NCBI RefSeq assembly: GCF_002240035.1
Contig: NZ_CP016397.1
Location: 1,576,501 to 1,640,500, forward strand
Length of the DNA: 64,000 nt
Direction of reading: 5' to 3'
From: Legionella clemsonensis
GTDB lineage: Bacteria; Pseudomonadota; Gammaproteobacteria; Legionellales; Legionellaceae
Part shown: positions 37,688-47,995 of the stretch, piece after piece
Position numbering within the stretch: the first letter of the stretch is position 1
Layout of the letters: the number at the start of each line of letters is the position of its first letter
Program-made: the position numbers and the translations under genes
The notes under the pieces: model-generated
Databases searched by the model: none
What the model was told of the DNA's origin: nothing
The model's input: only the letters and a program-made list of their open reading frames with translations

Positions 37688-38698
37688 CTATTCCTGTGCA
37701 ACCATAGGAATGCCAAAATGTTGATAAGCCAATTGGGACGCCACTCGACCTCGGGGAGTGCGCATTAAAAATCCTTGCTGGATTAAATAAGGCTCCAGCA
37801 CGTCCTCTATTGTCCCCTTTTCCTCTCCAATTGCCGCTGCGATGCTATCAATACCGACGGGTCCGCCATCAAAGCGTTCAATGACTGCAAGAATTAATTT
37901 TCTATCCATTAAATCAAACCCATGCTGGTCGACATCCAGCATTTCCAATGCACGTTTAGCGATCTCCAGGGTAATAATTCCTTTACCTTTCACTTCGGCA
38001 TAATCCCTAACGCGACGCAACAGGCGATTTGCAATCCGCGGGGTCCCTCGAGAACGCATCGCGATTTCTTTTGCACCATCCTCATCCGCCTTCACACCCA
38101 ATAATTTGGCTGAGCGTGATACAATATGACACAAAGCGCTAACCGAATAAAATTCCAGGCGTTGCACAATACCAAATCGATCACGCAAGGGAGAAGTCAG
38201 TAATCCAGCTCTTGTTGTCGCTCCAACGAGCGTAAAGGGTGGCAATTCGAGTTTAATGGAGCGAGCAGCGGGCCCTTCCCCTATCATAATATCCAGTTTG
38301 TAATCCTCCATGGCTGGATAGAGTATTTCTTCAATGATAGGGCTTAATCGGTGTATTTCATCAATAAACAGGACATCATTCTCCTGAAGATTAGTTAAGA
38401 TAGCAGCAATGTCACCAGCCCGTTCAAGTACAGGACCAGAAGTTTGTCGTAAATTAACCCCCATTTCATGAGCAATAATGTTTGCTAATGTGGTTTTTCC
38501 TAAACCTGGAGGTCCAAAAATGAGCACATGATCCAAAGCATCGCGTCGATTTTTAGCAGCTTCAATAAAAATGCGCATTTGTAAACAAACAGCATCCTGA
38601 CCGATATATTCATCCAGACTTAAAGGTCGAATAGCACGATCCAGCGCCTCTTCTGAGGCTGCTGAACTTGCACTTATCAAGCGATCACTCTCAAGCAT
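37688..38698 (-). CDS. ruvB: Holliday junction branch-migration ATPase RuvB
   Basis: This 336-residue AAA+ ATPase drives branch migration with RuvA. Walker [12 protein letters not shown], Walker [12 protein letters not shown], sensor 1 LVGATTRAG and the C-terminal winged helix ([17 protein letters not shown]) are all present. It is the first gene of the ruvB-ybgC-tolQRAB unit. ruvA and ruvC are not upstream of it in this window. Confidence 0.97.
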   Translation of the reverse strand: MLESDRLISASSAASEEALDRAIRPLSLDEYIGQDAVCLQMRIFIEAAKNRRDALDHVLIFGPPGLGKTTLANIIAHEMGVNLRQTSGPVLERAGDIAAILTNLQENDVLFIDEIHRLSPIIEEILYPAMEDYKLDIMIGEGPAARSIKLELPPFTLVGATTRAGLLTSPLRDRFGIVQRLEFYSVSALCHIVSRSAKLLGVKADEDGAKEIAMRSRGTPRIANRLLRRVRDYAEVKGKGIITLEIAKRALEMLDVDQHGFDLMDRKLILAVIERFDGGPVGIDSIAAAIGEEKGTIEDVLEPYLIQQGFLMRTPRGRVASQLAYQHFGIPMVAQE

Positions 38699-38758
38699 AA
38701 AAGTCGTGGTTTATTATTATTGCAGCATTCTAACATAGGTTTTTGCTGTAAGCTTCTG

Positions 38759-39199
38759 CTAACTGAATGTGTCTGAAGACTGAATAAATTTTTCGTATAA
38801 TTTCAAATACCTATGAGTAGAATCATCGATTTGATCCGAAAAAATGACTAAGAGCCGGGCTTCATGGGTAGCTCTTAACTCCAACAGCAGAAATAAACCT
38901 GTATCAATTATAAGACGAATTTTTTCATAGATCAGTGGCGCAGAATGATTGTATCTATACAATAACCATGTTTTATTCGTGCAAGTTAATTGTTGTAATT
39001 GAGGATGAGGGGTTGGCTTGCAAAAAATTCGAATGCACTGAAGTAGCAATAAAAATCCTGTTGCTGATTTAATTCCTATTGGCCAGTTACAATTAAGTAA
39101 CACCAGTAAGGCACAACCATAAGTTATTACAGCAATACGCAAAAAATGTTTTGACCTACCGAAAATGATCGTGCAATTTAATAAATTCAACAATTTCAA
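38759..39199 (-). CDS. YgfX-like small membrane protein
   Basis: This protein of up to 146 residues has two adjacent hydrophobic helices (about 20-60) and a soluble C-terminal part, the build of YgfX/CptA, which in enterobacteria is encoded directly after sdhE. The sequence is divergent, so the call leans on context and topology. The start is uncertain: the frame opens at TTG 39199 inside sdhE, and a TTG near 39142 just after the sdhE stop is an alternative. Confidence 0.65.
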   Translation of the reverse strand: MKLLNLLNCTIIFGRSKHFLRIAVITYGCALLVLLNCNWPIGIKSATGFLLLLQCIRIFCKPTPHPQLQQLTCTNKTWLLYRYNHSAPLIYEKIRLIIDTGLFLLLELRATHEARLLVIFSDQIDDSTHRYLKLYEKFIQSSDTFS

Positions 39200-39428
39200 C
39201 TAATTCCTTTTCGGCAGGGCTTTCATAACCCATTAACCAGCTATAAAGTTCAGGGTCAATACAACCTAATAATTTATCAAATGCGTTGAGTTGCTGATCA
39301 GTAAGTTTATCCAGGTAAGTTTCAGCAAAACGAGTTAGGATTAAATCCAACTCGAGCATGCCTCGTCTACAGTGCCAGAGAAATTTTGCTTTTCTTAAAG
39401 GTGTAATCATTGCATTACCGATTGTCAT
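39156..39428 (-). CDS. sdhE: FAD assembly factor SdhE
   Basis: This 90-residue protein promotes covalent flavinylation of succinate dehydrogenase SdhA. The key CRRGMLELDLIL segment contains the RGxxE motif. Then follow the PELYSWLMG turn and the acidic C-terminus. An in-frame ATG at 39410 is an alternative start. It is divergent from ygfZ, as in many gammaproteobacteria. Confidence 0.88.
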   Translation of the reverse strand: MTIGNAMITPLRKAKFLWHCRRGMLELDLILTRFAETYLDKLTDQQLNAFDKLLGCIDPELYSWLMGYESPAEKELVEIVEFIKLHDHFR

Positions 39429-39482
39429 CCCAGGGGATGTTACACTAAACTTCCTCTTTATCGCAATCTAATCTATCTAAAA

Positions 39483-40454
39483 ATGAATTTAGCTAATTAC
39501 TTAATCAATCATCGTTCCTATTCGTTTATCCCTCCCTTAGAGGATGCTTTTGTTCTGCAGCAACAAAAAAATTATTTGTTTGACTTATCCCATCTGGGGA
39601 TGCTACGAATTGTAGGTGAACGCGCACAAGAGTTCTTACAAGGTCAATTAACGTGTGATCTACGCAAAGTTACACCAGACACAATGCGCCAGGGCGCGCA
39701 ATGCAATTTAAAAGGAAGAGTTTTAAGTTTACCAGATGTCATTCACTGGCAGCATTTTCAATTGGTTTTACCTAAAGACATGCTCCTAGACACACAAAAT
39801 TCTCTGCTTAAAACAGCCATGTTGTCTAAAGTAACCATTGAATCAGATGAAACTAACCTTATCTACGGTTTTTATTTAGCCAATCCGTATGATTTGTTAC
39901 CTGGTAATGTGTCCCTACCCTCCAATCCTTTATCTGCCATAGGCACAGACGCATTCTATAGTTATTGCGTTCATGATAACTTTTATCTTTTTATCGTAAA
40001 TAGTGAACATGCTCCTCGGTTTATCGAGCCCTTTGTTAGAGCAAATCAATATGCTGGGTCATTGCCATGGCATTATTTCATGCTTAAGCAAAAGCAGGTT
40101 CAAATTTATCCTGATACAAGAGGATTATTTCTACCTCATCGCCTTGATTTACACTTATCCGGATACTTAAATTTCGATAAAGGATGTTATAAAGGACAGG
40201 AAATTATTGCGCGAACCCATTATAGGGCCAAATTAAAACACGCTTTACAATTATTTATTATAGAGTCAACAGCATCTTTGCTTGCTGGTAAACGATTACT
40301 TGATAGCTCGAAACAAGTAGAAGTTGGTGAGTTAGTTGATTTTTGTCCTCTTGGAAATAATAACTTTCTTATTGCGGCGAGCATTCTACGAGAACACCCG
40401 CAACAAATATATTTTGAAGATCAACAGCAAATGATTATCCTTAAGAATCTCTGA
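39483..40454 (+). CDS. ygfZ: YgfZ, folate-dependent Fe-S cluster maintenance protein
   Basis: This 323-residue member of the GcvT-like family has the signature DKGCYKGQEIIARTHYR with the conserved cysteine. It supports repair or assembly of certain Fe-S enzymes, including radical-SAM proteins such as MiaB. Its 3' end overlaps the convergent cytochrome b561 gene by 14 bases. Confidence 0.9.
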   Translation: MNLANYLINHRSYSFIPPLEDAFVLQQQKNYLFDLSHLGMLRIVGERAQEFLQGQLTCDLRKVTPDTMRQGAQCNLKGRVLSLPDVIHWQHFQLVLPKDMLLDTQNSLLKTAMLSKVTIESDETNLIYGFYLANPYDLLPGNVSLPSNPLSAIGTDAFYSYCVHDNFYLFIVNSEHAPRFIEPFVRANQYAGSLPWHYFMLKQKQVQIYPDTRGLFLPHRLDLHLSGYLNFDKGCYKGQEIIARTHYRAKLKHALQLFIIESTASLLAGKRLLDSSKQVEVGELVDFCPLGNNNFLIAASILREHPQQIYFEDQQQMIILKNL

Positions 40455-41019
40455 CCATTTCACCTGTTGTCTTGGTTTTTTTGCGTCGAGGCAACATGGT
40501 GAGCAACACATTATCTTTATCATAAAAATGATGCTTCAATGCCCCCATGATATGTAGAACAATCAAACCAATGAGAATCCAGGCAATGACGCCATGAACC
40601 TCTTCCATAAAATGCGCCAGTTGTTTATCAGGTTTAATCCAAGGTAACGATATTGAGAACAAGCCAAAATAAGCAGGTACTCTTTCTGCAGCAACAGACA
40701 TTATCCACCCGCTTAAAGGCATAAGGATTAAAAAAAGATAAAGACTATACTGCACCAAACGAGAAAATACTCTTTCCCATACAGGGACTGAGTCTGGTAA
40801 AGGCAGCTTTCCTTGATAACCGACCCAAATTAAACGAAAAATCATGAGGAACAGAATAGTAATGCCTACTGATTTATGAACCATAAAGGCAGAGCCTATA
40901 TACTGCTCAGGTAAGTCTTCTAAAAAAAAGCCTGCACTTAGCATCAGTATCACTAACAGGGCAATAAACCAATGAATAAATTTAAAACTTGGAGAGTATT
41001 CCTTAGCAGGTTCTAACAT
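40441..41019 (-). CDS. Cytochrome b561 family protein
   Basis: This 192-residue inner-membrane di-heme b-type cytochrome has four helices. Likely heme ligands are His15 (KFIHWFIALL), His48 (FMVHKSVGI), and the His residues in MEEVHGVIAWI and IVLHIMGALKHHF. It probably passes electrons between quinol and a periplasmic acceptor, or removes superoxide as reported for CybB. A single-gene unit. Confidence 0.9.
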   Translation of the reverse strand: MLEPAKEYSPSFKFIHWFIALLVILMLSAGFFLEDLPEQYIGSAFMVHKSVGITILFLMIFRLIWVGYQGKLPLPDSVPVWERVFSRLVQYSLYLFLILMPLSGWIMSVAAERVPAYFGLFSISLPWIKPDKQLAHFMEEVHGVIAWILIGLIVLHIMGALKHHFYDKDNVLLTMLPRRKKTKTTGEMVRDS

Positions 41020-41116
41020 TTAGCTTCCTTATTAATTATGATAGCTGCATTTTACCTCTGCCAGCCCTACAATCAAGTCTGACAATACAACAAAAATACT
41101 ATGAGAACAGCCTTGA

Positions 41117-42811
41117 TCACACATTCCGCAGCTCAGAATGTTCACAGTCCAATAATCCTTGCAATTCATTTAAAGCAGTTTTATCGTTAATTTTAATTAA
41201 AGTAACCCAGGCGGCAATAACTTTGTTGTAGGTTAAAATACGCTTTAATAATTGTTTATTTTTCTCCTTTTCAGCAATAACGTCTTGTAGTTGCTGTTGC
41301 TTTTTCTCCAAGGATTGATAGTAATCTATCGCATTAACCAAAGTTGGATTATGTTTTTCCTCAGCCCATTGTTTAATAACCTGTAGCCTGTTTTTTTGAT
41401 AATCTATTAAATCCTTGTCATTGTTCTTTGCAGATAAATATTGCAAGTAATACATGTCTAGCTGGAAGGGACGCTTATATAGTCCTTGTTTTATAATTGC
41501 TTGATAGAATTCTTGTTCGAATTGATAGCCCTTGGGATTTAAGTTGGTAATTTGTTCATTCCATTGTCTATTGATTATATTCTTATAAAGATTCATCATA
41601 CCATCCCAGGTTGACTCTAACTCATCACCTTGTTCTTTAATTTGTTGCTCTAATTCAGTGATCTTTTTAGCTTGCAGCGCTATAGAAAGCTGTGCGAACT
41701 CTTTTGCTTCTGGAAGTAAAGAAAAAATTTTAGTTTCATTGGCTTTGGTTAAATCAATAAATTGATTTAAGTCCTGGTTGTTGATTGACTTAAGTTCATT
41801 TTTATAATTAGTAAATATTATTTGAATGGCTTGTTGGTTAAACTTAGCAATGCGAGAGGAAAACTGCTCTTTCATAAAATAATCGGCCCATAACAATAGA
41901 TAATAATCAGAAGTACTGATAGGTATATCTACAGTCATGTCATCTAATATTGCTTGCTGATGAGCAGTAATTATATCTTTTGCGGGATCTTTTAATTTTT
42001 GAGCGTTCAATATGCCAGTCCCTGTATACGCTTCAGTGAACGATCGTTCATAGCCTTGATAAGTAGCCCCGTCAGCATCGGCTGTGCAACCTGAAGCATA
42101 ATGGTCTGGGGGGGCGGCAGTAAACCCACAAATTTTGGGATTGGCACTAGGATAATTATTTTTAAGCTTGACTGATAATTGGTGAAAACCTCCGGAATAA
42201 CATTGTGACATCACAAACACAATATGCTGGCTTGGAACTTGTTCAAGCAGTGAGCTGAGTTCATTTTTAGATAGGCAAGCATTATTAAAATGATTCTCAT
42301 TAATAAAATTATTAATAAAAGGTTTGCTATAGTGCCATAAGTCAATGCAATTATTGCTATAGGGATCGGCATTTTTATCTTCGAAAAAACCATAGGGCAT
42401 TCCATGATCGCTCACAAAAAGGAATAGGTTATCTTTAGATTTTAATGAGAGAATTTTAGGGGATAAAAAATAAGCACTGACTTGTTCCTTGGTGGCACTA
42501 TGATTATCTGGAATGATACCAGTTAGCATTTGATCCGTTTTATCATATTTATCCGTTTTTGTATTGATTTTTTTATGAACGTCTAGAGGCAGTGGTTGGC
42601 GAAGTTCATTGTTTCCGGCTCCAAAATAGAGGCTTACGCTATTCTTGCCATATTGATTAACCAGGAATTCATAAAGCGTTTTCGTTTGTAAATACTGTGA
42701 GTAATGATTGAGCCCAGGATTGTCGCCACCTGAAAGAACCAAAATTTGACTTGCAGTATTGCCGATAATGGGATGTAAACAAAAGAAGAGAACCATTAAT
42801 GAGTATTTCAT
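41117..42811 (-). CDS. Exported clan CD cysteine peptidase (C13/legumain-like)
   Basis: This 564-residue protein has a signal peptide (MKYSLMVLFFCLHPIIG, cleaved near NTAS). The N-terminal catalytic domain (about 21-300) has the clan CD dyad: His136 in LFVSDHGMPYG and Cys204 in FVMSQCYSGGF, each after a hydrophobic strand. The region CGFTAAPPDHYASGC also fits C13-like enzymes. The C-terminal half (about 340-540) is Gln/Lys/Glu-rich, helical and coiled-coil, which is unusual for the family. It may process proteins in the periplasm or outside the cell. A monocistronic unit between cytochrome b561 and gdhB. Confidence 0.82.
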   Translation of the reverse strand: MKYSLMVLFFCLHPIIGNTASQILVLSGGDNPGLNHYSQYLQTKTLYEFLVNQYGKNSVSLYFGAGNNELRQPLPLDVHKKINTKTDKYDKTDQMLTGIIPDNHSATKEQVSAYFLSPKILSLKSKDNLFLFVSDHGMPYGFFEDKNADPYSNNCIDLWHYSKPFINNFINENHFNNACLSKNELSSLLEQVPSQHIVFVMSQCYSGGFHQLSVKLKNNYPSANPKICGFTAAPPDHYASGCTADADGATYQGYERSFTEAYTGTGILNAQKLKDPAKDIITAHQQAILDDMTVDIPISTSDYYLLLWADYFMKEQFSSRIAKFNQQAIQIIFTNYKNELKSINNQDLNQFIDLTKANETKIFSLLPEAKEFAQLSIALQAKKITELEQQIKEQGDELESTWDGMMNLYKNIINRQWNEQITNLNPKGYQFEQEFYQAIIKQGLYKRPFQLDMYYLQYLSAKNNDKDLIDYQKNRLQVIKQWAEEKHNPTLVNAIDYYQSLEKKQQQLQDVIAEKEKNKQLLKRILTYNKVIAAWVTLIKINDKTALNELQGLLDCEHSELRNV

Positions 42812-42970
42812 AAATTCTCAAGCTGGAGAGTGGGATGACGCGTTATTATAAGGTAAATAAGCACTTGTTATCAAATTGCCAAAAGTGCGTGACAGGGCAA
42901 TCACACTTTATATCAATATAAACAAGGCGTCATCCTGATTGATATTTAAGTAGGCATTAATAATGCTCAG

Positions 42971-45900
42971 TTATGCTACCTCTTTGGTGGACATCTGTAT
43001 AGTTGTTTGCGTTAAGTCCAGTAACTCTCGAATGGCCACAAAAAACATGGTGTAATTTAGAGTAGGACTAGAACGTAAATCAGCAAGAACATGACGCCAT
43101 CTATCAATGAGACTAAGATGATTCTCTGACCAAAGAGCTAGAGAATGCATAAAGTCTTTTTCTCTATCAGAAAAATTGATAATGCCTGCAGTAAGTTGTC
43201 GTTGTTGCCAATCCAAATCATCACGTAAGGCCTCTCTTGACAAAGATTCCCAGTGAGTTTCTGTAGGATGAGAAATGACTTGGGTGCGAATCCAGGCCAG
43301 ATTGAGAAATTCACCAATACCAAAATAAATTTCCGCAACTTTTGCAACCCCAATTCCTGTATGATGACTTACTTCAATGACATCCAAAGCAGAGAATAAG
43401 GCGCGAGTTAACGTCAACTCGTGAGCAAGTTTCTTTGGGATACCTAACTCTATATACTCATCAAAATGCTTATCATACTGGGCACGGTTGCTTTCACCAA
43501 GGACTTGTGGGAAGGCTTTTTTAAATTCTTTAACACCGGGACCATAATGCTTCACAGCTTTACTAATATTTAAACCCATTCGTTGACTTCTTAAGAACCA
43601 GCGCGTTACACGTCTTAATAAACGCAAGTAAAGCATCATGAGTTCATTTTGTTTTTCTGCAGTGATGGTGGTGCCCAATGCGGCAATTTCATTCCAGATT
43701 GTTTCAAGATCAAGAACGCTTCTTGCGATCATATAAGCACGTACAATAGCAGAAACAGGTGCACCGGTTTCATCTTGCAATCGATAAACAAAAGTGAAGC
43801 CCATTTCATTGACAATAAGATTACTTAATCGGGTTGCAATAATTTCACGCTTTAGTGGATGATTTTGTATTTGGTTACTAAAGCGTTCTTGTAATGGTTT
43901 GGGGAAACAACCCACTAAGATTCCCTTTAAGAAAGAATCTTCTGGAACATTGGAAGCCAAAATTTGCTCTTTTAAAATAGTTTTGGTGTAACAGAGCAAT
44001 ACGGCAATACCAGGACGAGTCAAACCTTTGCCCATTAATTTACGCTCCATCAAAACTTTCTCATTGGGCAAGAACTCAAGCTCTCTATCCAGTTTGCCAC
44101 TTCGTTCCAACTCGTTAATGTAGCGACTATGAAGTTCCACCGACTGTGCAGATTGCATGGCAGCAAGACTAATGGCTCGAGGTTGAGCAAAATTATCTCT
44201 CAACACCAATGCCGCCACTTCATCAGTCATTTCACTCAGTAATTCATTTCGCTGTTTGTCCGTCAAATCACCAGCAGCAACAATGCCATCAAGCAAAATT
44301 TTGATATTAACTTCTTTATCCGAGCAATTAACACCCGCTGAATTATCAATGAAGTCAGTAAAAATAAGGCCACCATTCAGTGCATATTCTACTCGCGCTA
44401 ATTGGGTTAAACCTAAATTTCCGCCTTCACCCACTACTTTGCAACGCAGCTGCTTGGCATTAATACGGATGACATCATTTGTCCTGTCGCCAACATCACT
44501 GTGACTCTCTGTCTGTGCTTTGACAAAAGTACCAATTCCAGCACTCCATAACAAATCCACTTTTGCTCTTAAAAGTAGGCGTATTAATTCATTAGGTTCG
44601 ATGGAGGCTTGTTTGATATCAAATACTTCTTTCATTTCTTTACTAACAGTAATTGATTTGGCACTTCGATTAAAAACACCACCACCTTTAGAAATAAGTT
44701 TCTTATCATAATCAACCCAGGTAGAGCGAGGCAGATTAAATAAACGTTCGCGTTCTTTAAAGCTTGTTTCCGGATCTGGATCTGGGTCAACAAAAATGTG
44801 CATGTGGTTAAATGCACCCAGTAATTTAATATGTCGGGACAGCAACATGCCATTTCCAAATACATCACCGGCCATATCACCAATACCAACCACAGTAAAG
44901 TCACTGGTTTGAATATCACGGTTCATTTCATAGAAGTGACGTTTTACAGATTCCCAGGCTCCTCTTGCAGTAATTCCCATTTTCTTATGGTCATAACCTA
45001 CTGAACCTCCTGAAGCAAAAGCATCCCCTAACCAGAAACCATATTCCAGTGAAATTTCATTAGCAATATCTGAGAACGTCGCGGTACCCTTATCTGCTGC
45101 GACGACTAAATAAGGATCATCCTCATCATAGCAGACCGCATTGACGGGCCGGACAACCGTGCCGTGATTGTAGTTATCAGTGATATCAAGCAAACCGCGA
45201 ATAAAGAGTTTATAACATCGAATACCTTCGGCCAGAATTTCTTCGCGCGTTCCACTAACAGGCAGCTGCTTTGGTACAAAACCTCCCTTTGCTCCACTCG
45301 GAACAATAACTGCATTTTTAACCTGTTGCGCTTTCATGAGACCCAATATTTCTGTGCGGAAATCTTCGCGGCGATCAGACCAGCGCAATCCTCCACGAGC
45401 AACGCGGCCACCGCGCAGGTGAACTCCCTCAACTTTGGGCGAATAAACAAAAATTTCAAACATCGGATAAGGTTTGGGTACTCCCGGGATTTCCTTACTA
45501 TTTAATTTAACCGAGATATAACTTTTATTATTACCTTTTTTATCAATTTGATAATAGTTGGTCCTTAATGTTGATTGAATAATTTGTACGTACTGCCTGA
45601 TTATTTTATCTTCGTCAAGGTTAGCAACATCATCAAGCGCCATAAAAATTTCATTGGCTATTTTACTGCACTCTTCCTCCCGATTATTTTCAAAAGTAGG
45701 ATTAAAGCGTGTCTCAAACAAAGCCACCAATTTTTTAGCAATAGATGTATTATTGTTGAGCGCTGATTCAATATATTCCTGACTGAAAGTAAAGCCAATT
45801 TGTTTAAAATATTTAGCGTAAGTTCGCAAAACAGCGACCTGTCGCCAATCCAGCTCTGCCCCAAGAACCAATTGATTAAAGCCATCATTTTCTGCTTCCC

Positions 45901-47848
45901 CAAACCACACGCTGGCAAATGCATTTTGAAACAGGTCTTTAATATCATCTATTTCAAACTGCGTTCCACGAGTATATTGCAGTGCAAAGTCATTAATCCA
46001 GGTTTCTCTGCCATCTTCAAATTTTAATTGATAAGGCCGCTCACTAATGGCTCGCATGCCCAAACGTTCTACAATGGGTAATACATCTGAAAGAGGAATG
46101 GTACTATCATGTTGGTAAATCTTTAGGCGAAAATTTTCTGTTTTTTCATCCATTAATTTATAAAAGTTCATCACCAAAGGATTGGTTGGCGATAAGGTCT
46201 CTATATGTTTGACATCATAAACAGCTGTTCTTGGCGAAAAATTTGCAGAATAAGCTACAGGAAATGCATGTTTATAACGACTGTATAACCTATTTGCATT
46301 TTCTTCACCAAATGTTTCGAATAGGAAATGCTGCAAATCATCAGTCCATGTGCGCCCTATTTCAATTAAACGCTGTTCAATTTCCTTGAAATCCCATTGT
46401 GTCGTATCTTGTGGATTAGTGCGTATCATAAAATGAATACGCGCTAAAACTGATTCAGAAAACCAAGTTGAAAAGGTAATTTCATGAGAATTAAAGCTTT
46501 CGGCGAGTACTTTTTGCATTTCTTGCCGTAATTCCGTATTAAAACGTTCTTTTGGTACATAGACCAAGCAGGACACAAAACGACGGTAAACATCAACACG
46601 AGCAAACATACGAATACGACGACGCTCCTGCATGTAATAGATACCCATTGCAATTTCTAATAACTCATCTTCAGAGCCTTGAATCAAATCGTCACGAGGC
46701 AAGGTTTCTAATATATTTAAAAGTACCTTACCGGCATGTCCACGAGGATTGAGATTTGAGTTTTTCATGATTAAGGCCACTTTATGGCGCAGAAAAGGGA
46801 TATGCTTAGGATTGGTATTATAGGCAGCTGAAGTGTACAGGCCGATAATCCGACGCTCCCCAATGACCTGACCTTTTTTATTAAAACGTTTAATGCCAAT
46901 ATAATCGGTATAGGCGCGTCGGTGCACAGTAGCCTCCGTATTGGTTTTAGACATGACCAAAATACGGGATGACAAAGTATGTTCCCTGGCTTCCGGCGTC
47001 ATTGCAGAAATACTGCGGGCACTTGATTTGCTCATACTTTGACGAAGAACACCTAATCCTGTGTTCGGCAATGGCTGCAAAATAGTTTCCTGCCCCCTTT
47101 GCACCAATTCATAATCTCGGACCCCTAAAAAGGTAAAATGGTGATCTTCTATCCAATTTAAAAACGCTTTTGTCTCTTCAACTTCGGCGGGATCAAGAAC
47201 CGAAGAAACCTGATCCAATTCTGCAATAGCTTCACGAACTTTTTTACGCATTGCTAACCAATCTTTTACGACAACGCGATTGTCTTCCAGGACGCGCTCA
47301 AAATTATTATGTAAATCCTCAAGAATCGAAGGATCTGTTTGTCGGTCAATTTCTATAAAAATAGCAGCCTCTGTCAATACCCCATCAACATCAACATCAC
47401 CTTCTTTTTTACGTGGGTAAATGGCTGTAACCTGATTATTTTTATTTCTCTGCAGTCGTAAGCCACCCATGTGCATAATTAAATGAGAGACTAAACCGAG
47501 ACGATTAATGACCATTCTTAATGAGTCGACTAAAAACGGCATGTCTTCTGTAATAATTTCGACCACGGTGTGTGTAGTTTGCCAACCATGACGTTCAAAA
47601 TCAGGGTTATAAATGCGGATTTTTGTCTCATCAGGTTCGCGCTGCTGTATAAGAGACCAAAAATTAACCGCAGCACCATATAAATCTTCTATATCCCATT
47701 CTCGTAAATCTTCAAGTGCTACCGTACCGTAAAATTGGCGAACGAATTCGGCACAAAGGGAAGCCTGCTCCCCTTCCATCTTTTCCTTTAATCGCTCGAC
47801 CACCGCATCAATGATTAAATCCTTACCCTCTTCAAATTTATAAGACAT
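42971..47848 (-). CDS. gdhB: Large NAD-specific glutamate dehydrogenase
   Basis: This 1625-residue enzyme converts glutamate to 2-oxoglutarate and ammonia. N-terminal ACT-like regulatory segments (about 40-560) precede the catalytic domain. The substrate-binding RGGLRWSDRREDFRTE and VPSGAKGGFVPK motifs (about 810-870) and a Rossmann region with VGIGDMAGDVFGNGM are intact. A helical C-terminal domain follows. Length matches the GDH-180-type family. It suits an organism living on amino acids. It is preceded by a 147-base gap from the aldehyde dehydrogenase gene and probably has its own promoter. Confidence 0.95.
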   Translation of the reverse strand: MSYKFEEGKDLIIDAVVERLKEKMEGEQASLCAEFVRQFYGTVALEDLREWDIEDLYGAAVNFWSLIQQREPDETKIRIYNPDFERHGWQTTHTVVEIITEDMPFLVDSLRMVINRLGLVSHLIMHMGGLRLQRNKNNQVTAIYPRKKEGDVDVDGVLTEAAIFIEIDRQTDPSILEDLHNNFERVLEDNRVVVKDWLAMRKKVREAIAELDQVSSVLDPAEVEETKAFLNWIEDHHFTFLGVRDYELVQRGQETILQPLPNTGLGVLRQSMSKSSARSISAMTPEAREHTLSSRILVMSKTNTEATVHRRAYTDYIGIKRFNKKGQVIGERRIIGLYTSAAYNTNPKHIPFLRHKVALIMKNSNLNPRGHAGKVLLNILETLPRDDLIQGSEDELLEIAMGIYYMQERRRIRMFARVDVYRRFVSCLVYVPKERFNTELRQEMQKVLAESFNSHEITFSTWFSESVLARIHFMIRTNPQDTTQWDFKEIEQRLIEIGRTWTDDLQHFLFETFGEENANRLYSRYKHAFPVAYSANFSPRTAVYDVKHIETLSPTNPLVMNFYKLMDEKTENFRLKIYQHDSTIPLSDVLPIVERLGMRAISERPYQLKFEDGRETWINDFALQYTRGTQFEIDDIKDLFQNAFASVWFGEAENDGFNQLVLGAELDWRQVAVLRTYAKYFKQIGFTFSQEYIESALNNNTSIAKKLVALFETRFNPTFENNREEECSKIANEIFMALDDVANLDEDKIIRQYVQIIQSTLRTNYYQIDKKGNNKSYISVKLNSKEIPGVPKPYPMFEIFVYSPKVEGVHLRGGRVARGGLRWSDRREDFRTEILGLMKAQQVKNAVIVPSGAKGGFVPKQLPVSGTREEILAEGIRCYKLFIRGLLDITDNYNHGTVVRPVNAVCYDEDDPYLVVAADKGTATFSDIANEISLEYGFWLGDAFASGGSVGYDHKKMGITARGAWESVKRHFYEMNRDIQTSDFTVVGIGDMAGDVFGNGMLLSRHIKLLGAFNHMHIFVDPDPDPETSFKERERLFNLPRSTWVDYDKKLISKGGGVFNRSAKSITVSKEMKEVFDIKQASIEPNELIRLLLRAKVDLLWSAGIGTFVKAQTESHSDVGDRTNDVIRINAKQLRCKVVGEGGNLGLTQLARVEYALNGGLIFTDFIDNSAGVNCSDKEVNIKILLDGIVAAGDLTDKQRNELLSEMTDEVAALVLRDNFAQPRAISLAAMQSAQSVELHSRYINELERSGKLDRELEFLPNEKVLMERKLMGKGLTRPGIAVLLCYTKTILKEQILASNVPEDSFLKGILVGCFPKPLQERFSNQIQNHPLKREIIATRLSNLIVNEMGFTFVYRLQDETGAPVSAIVRAYMIARSVLDLETIWNEIAALGTTITAEKQNELMMLYLRLLRRVTRWFLRSQRMGLNISKAVKHYGPGVKEFKKAFPQVLGESNRAQYDKHFDEYIELGIPKKLAHELTLTRALFSALDVIEVSHHTGIGVAKVAEIYFGIGEFLNLAWIRTQVISHPTETHWESLSREALRDDLDWQQRQLTAGIINFSDREKDFMHSLALWSENHLSLIDRWRHVLADLRSSPTLNYTMFFVAIRELLDLTQTTIQMSTKEVA

Positions 47849-47995
47849 TCATTCACCTCATTTAGGCATGAAAATAAAAATTTGCCGCAAATTATATACC
47901 TCTATGCGCCAACTTACAGCCAGTATTTCATTAATTTAATCAAATTAGCTTTTTTTTAGCTTCCGTCTCAGTATCACCATTCAATTTTCAGCTGC

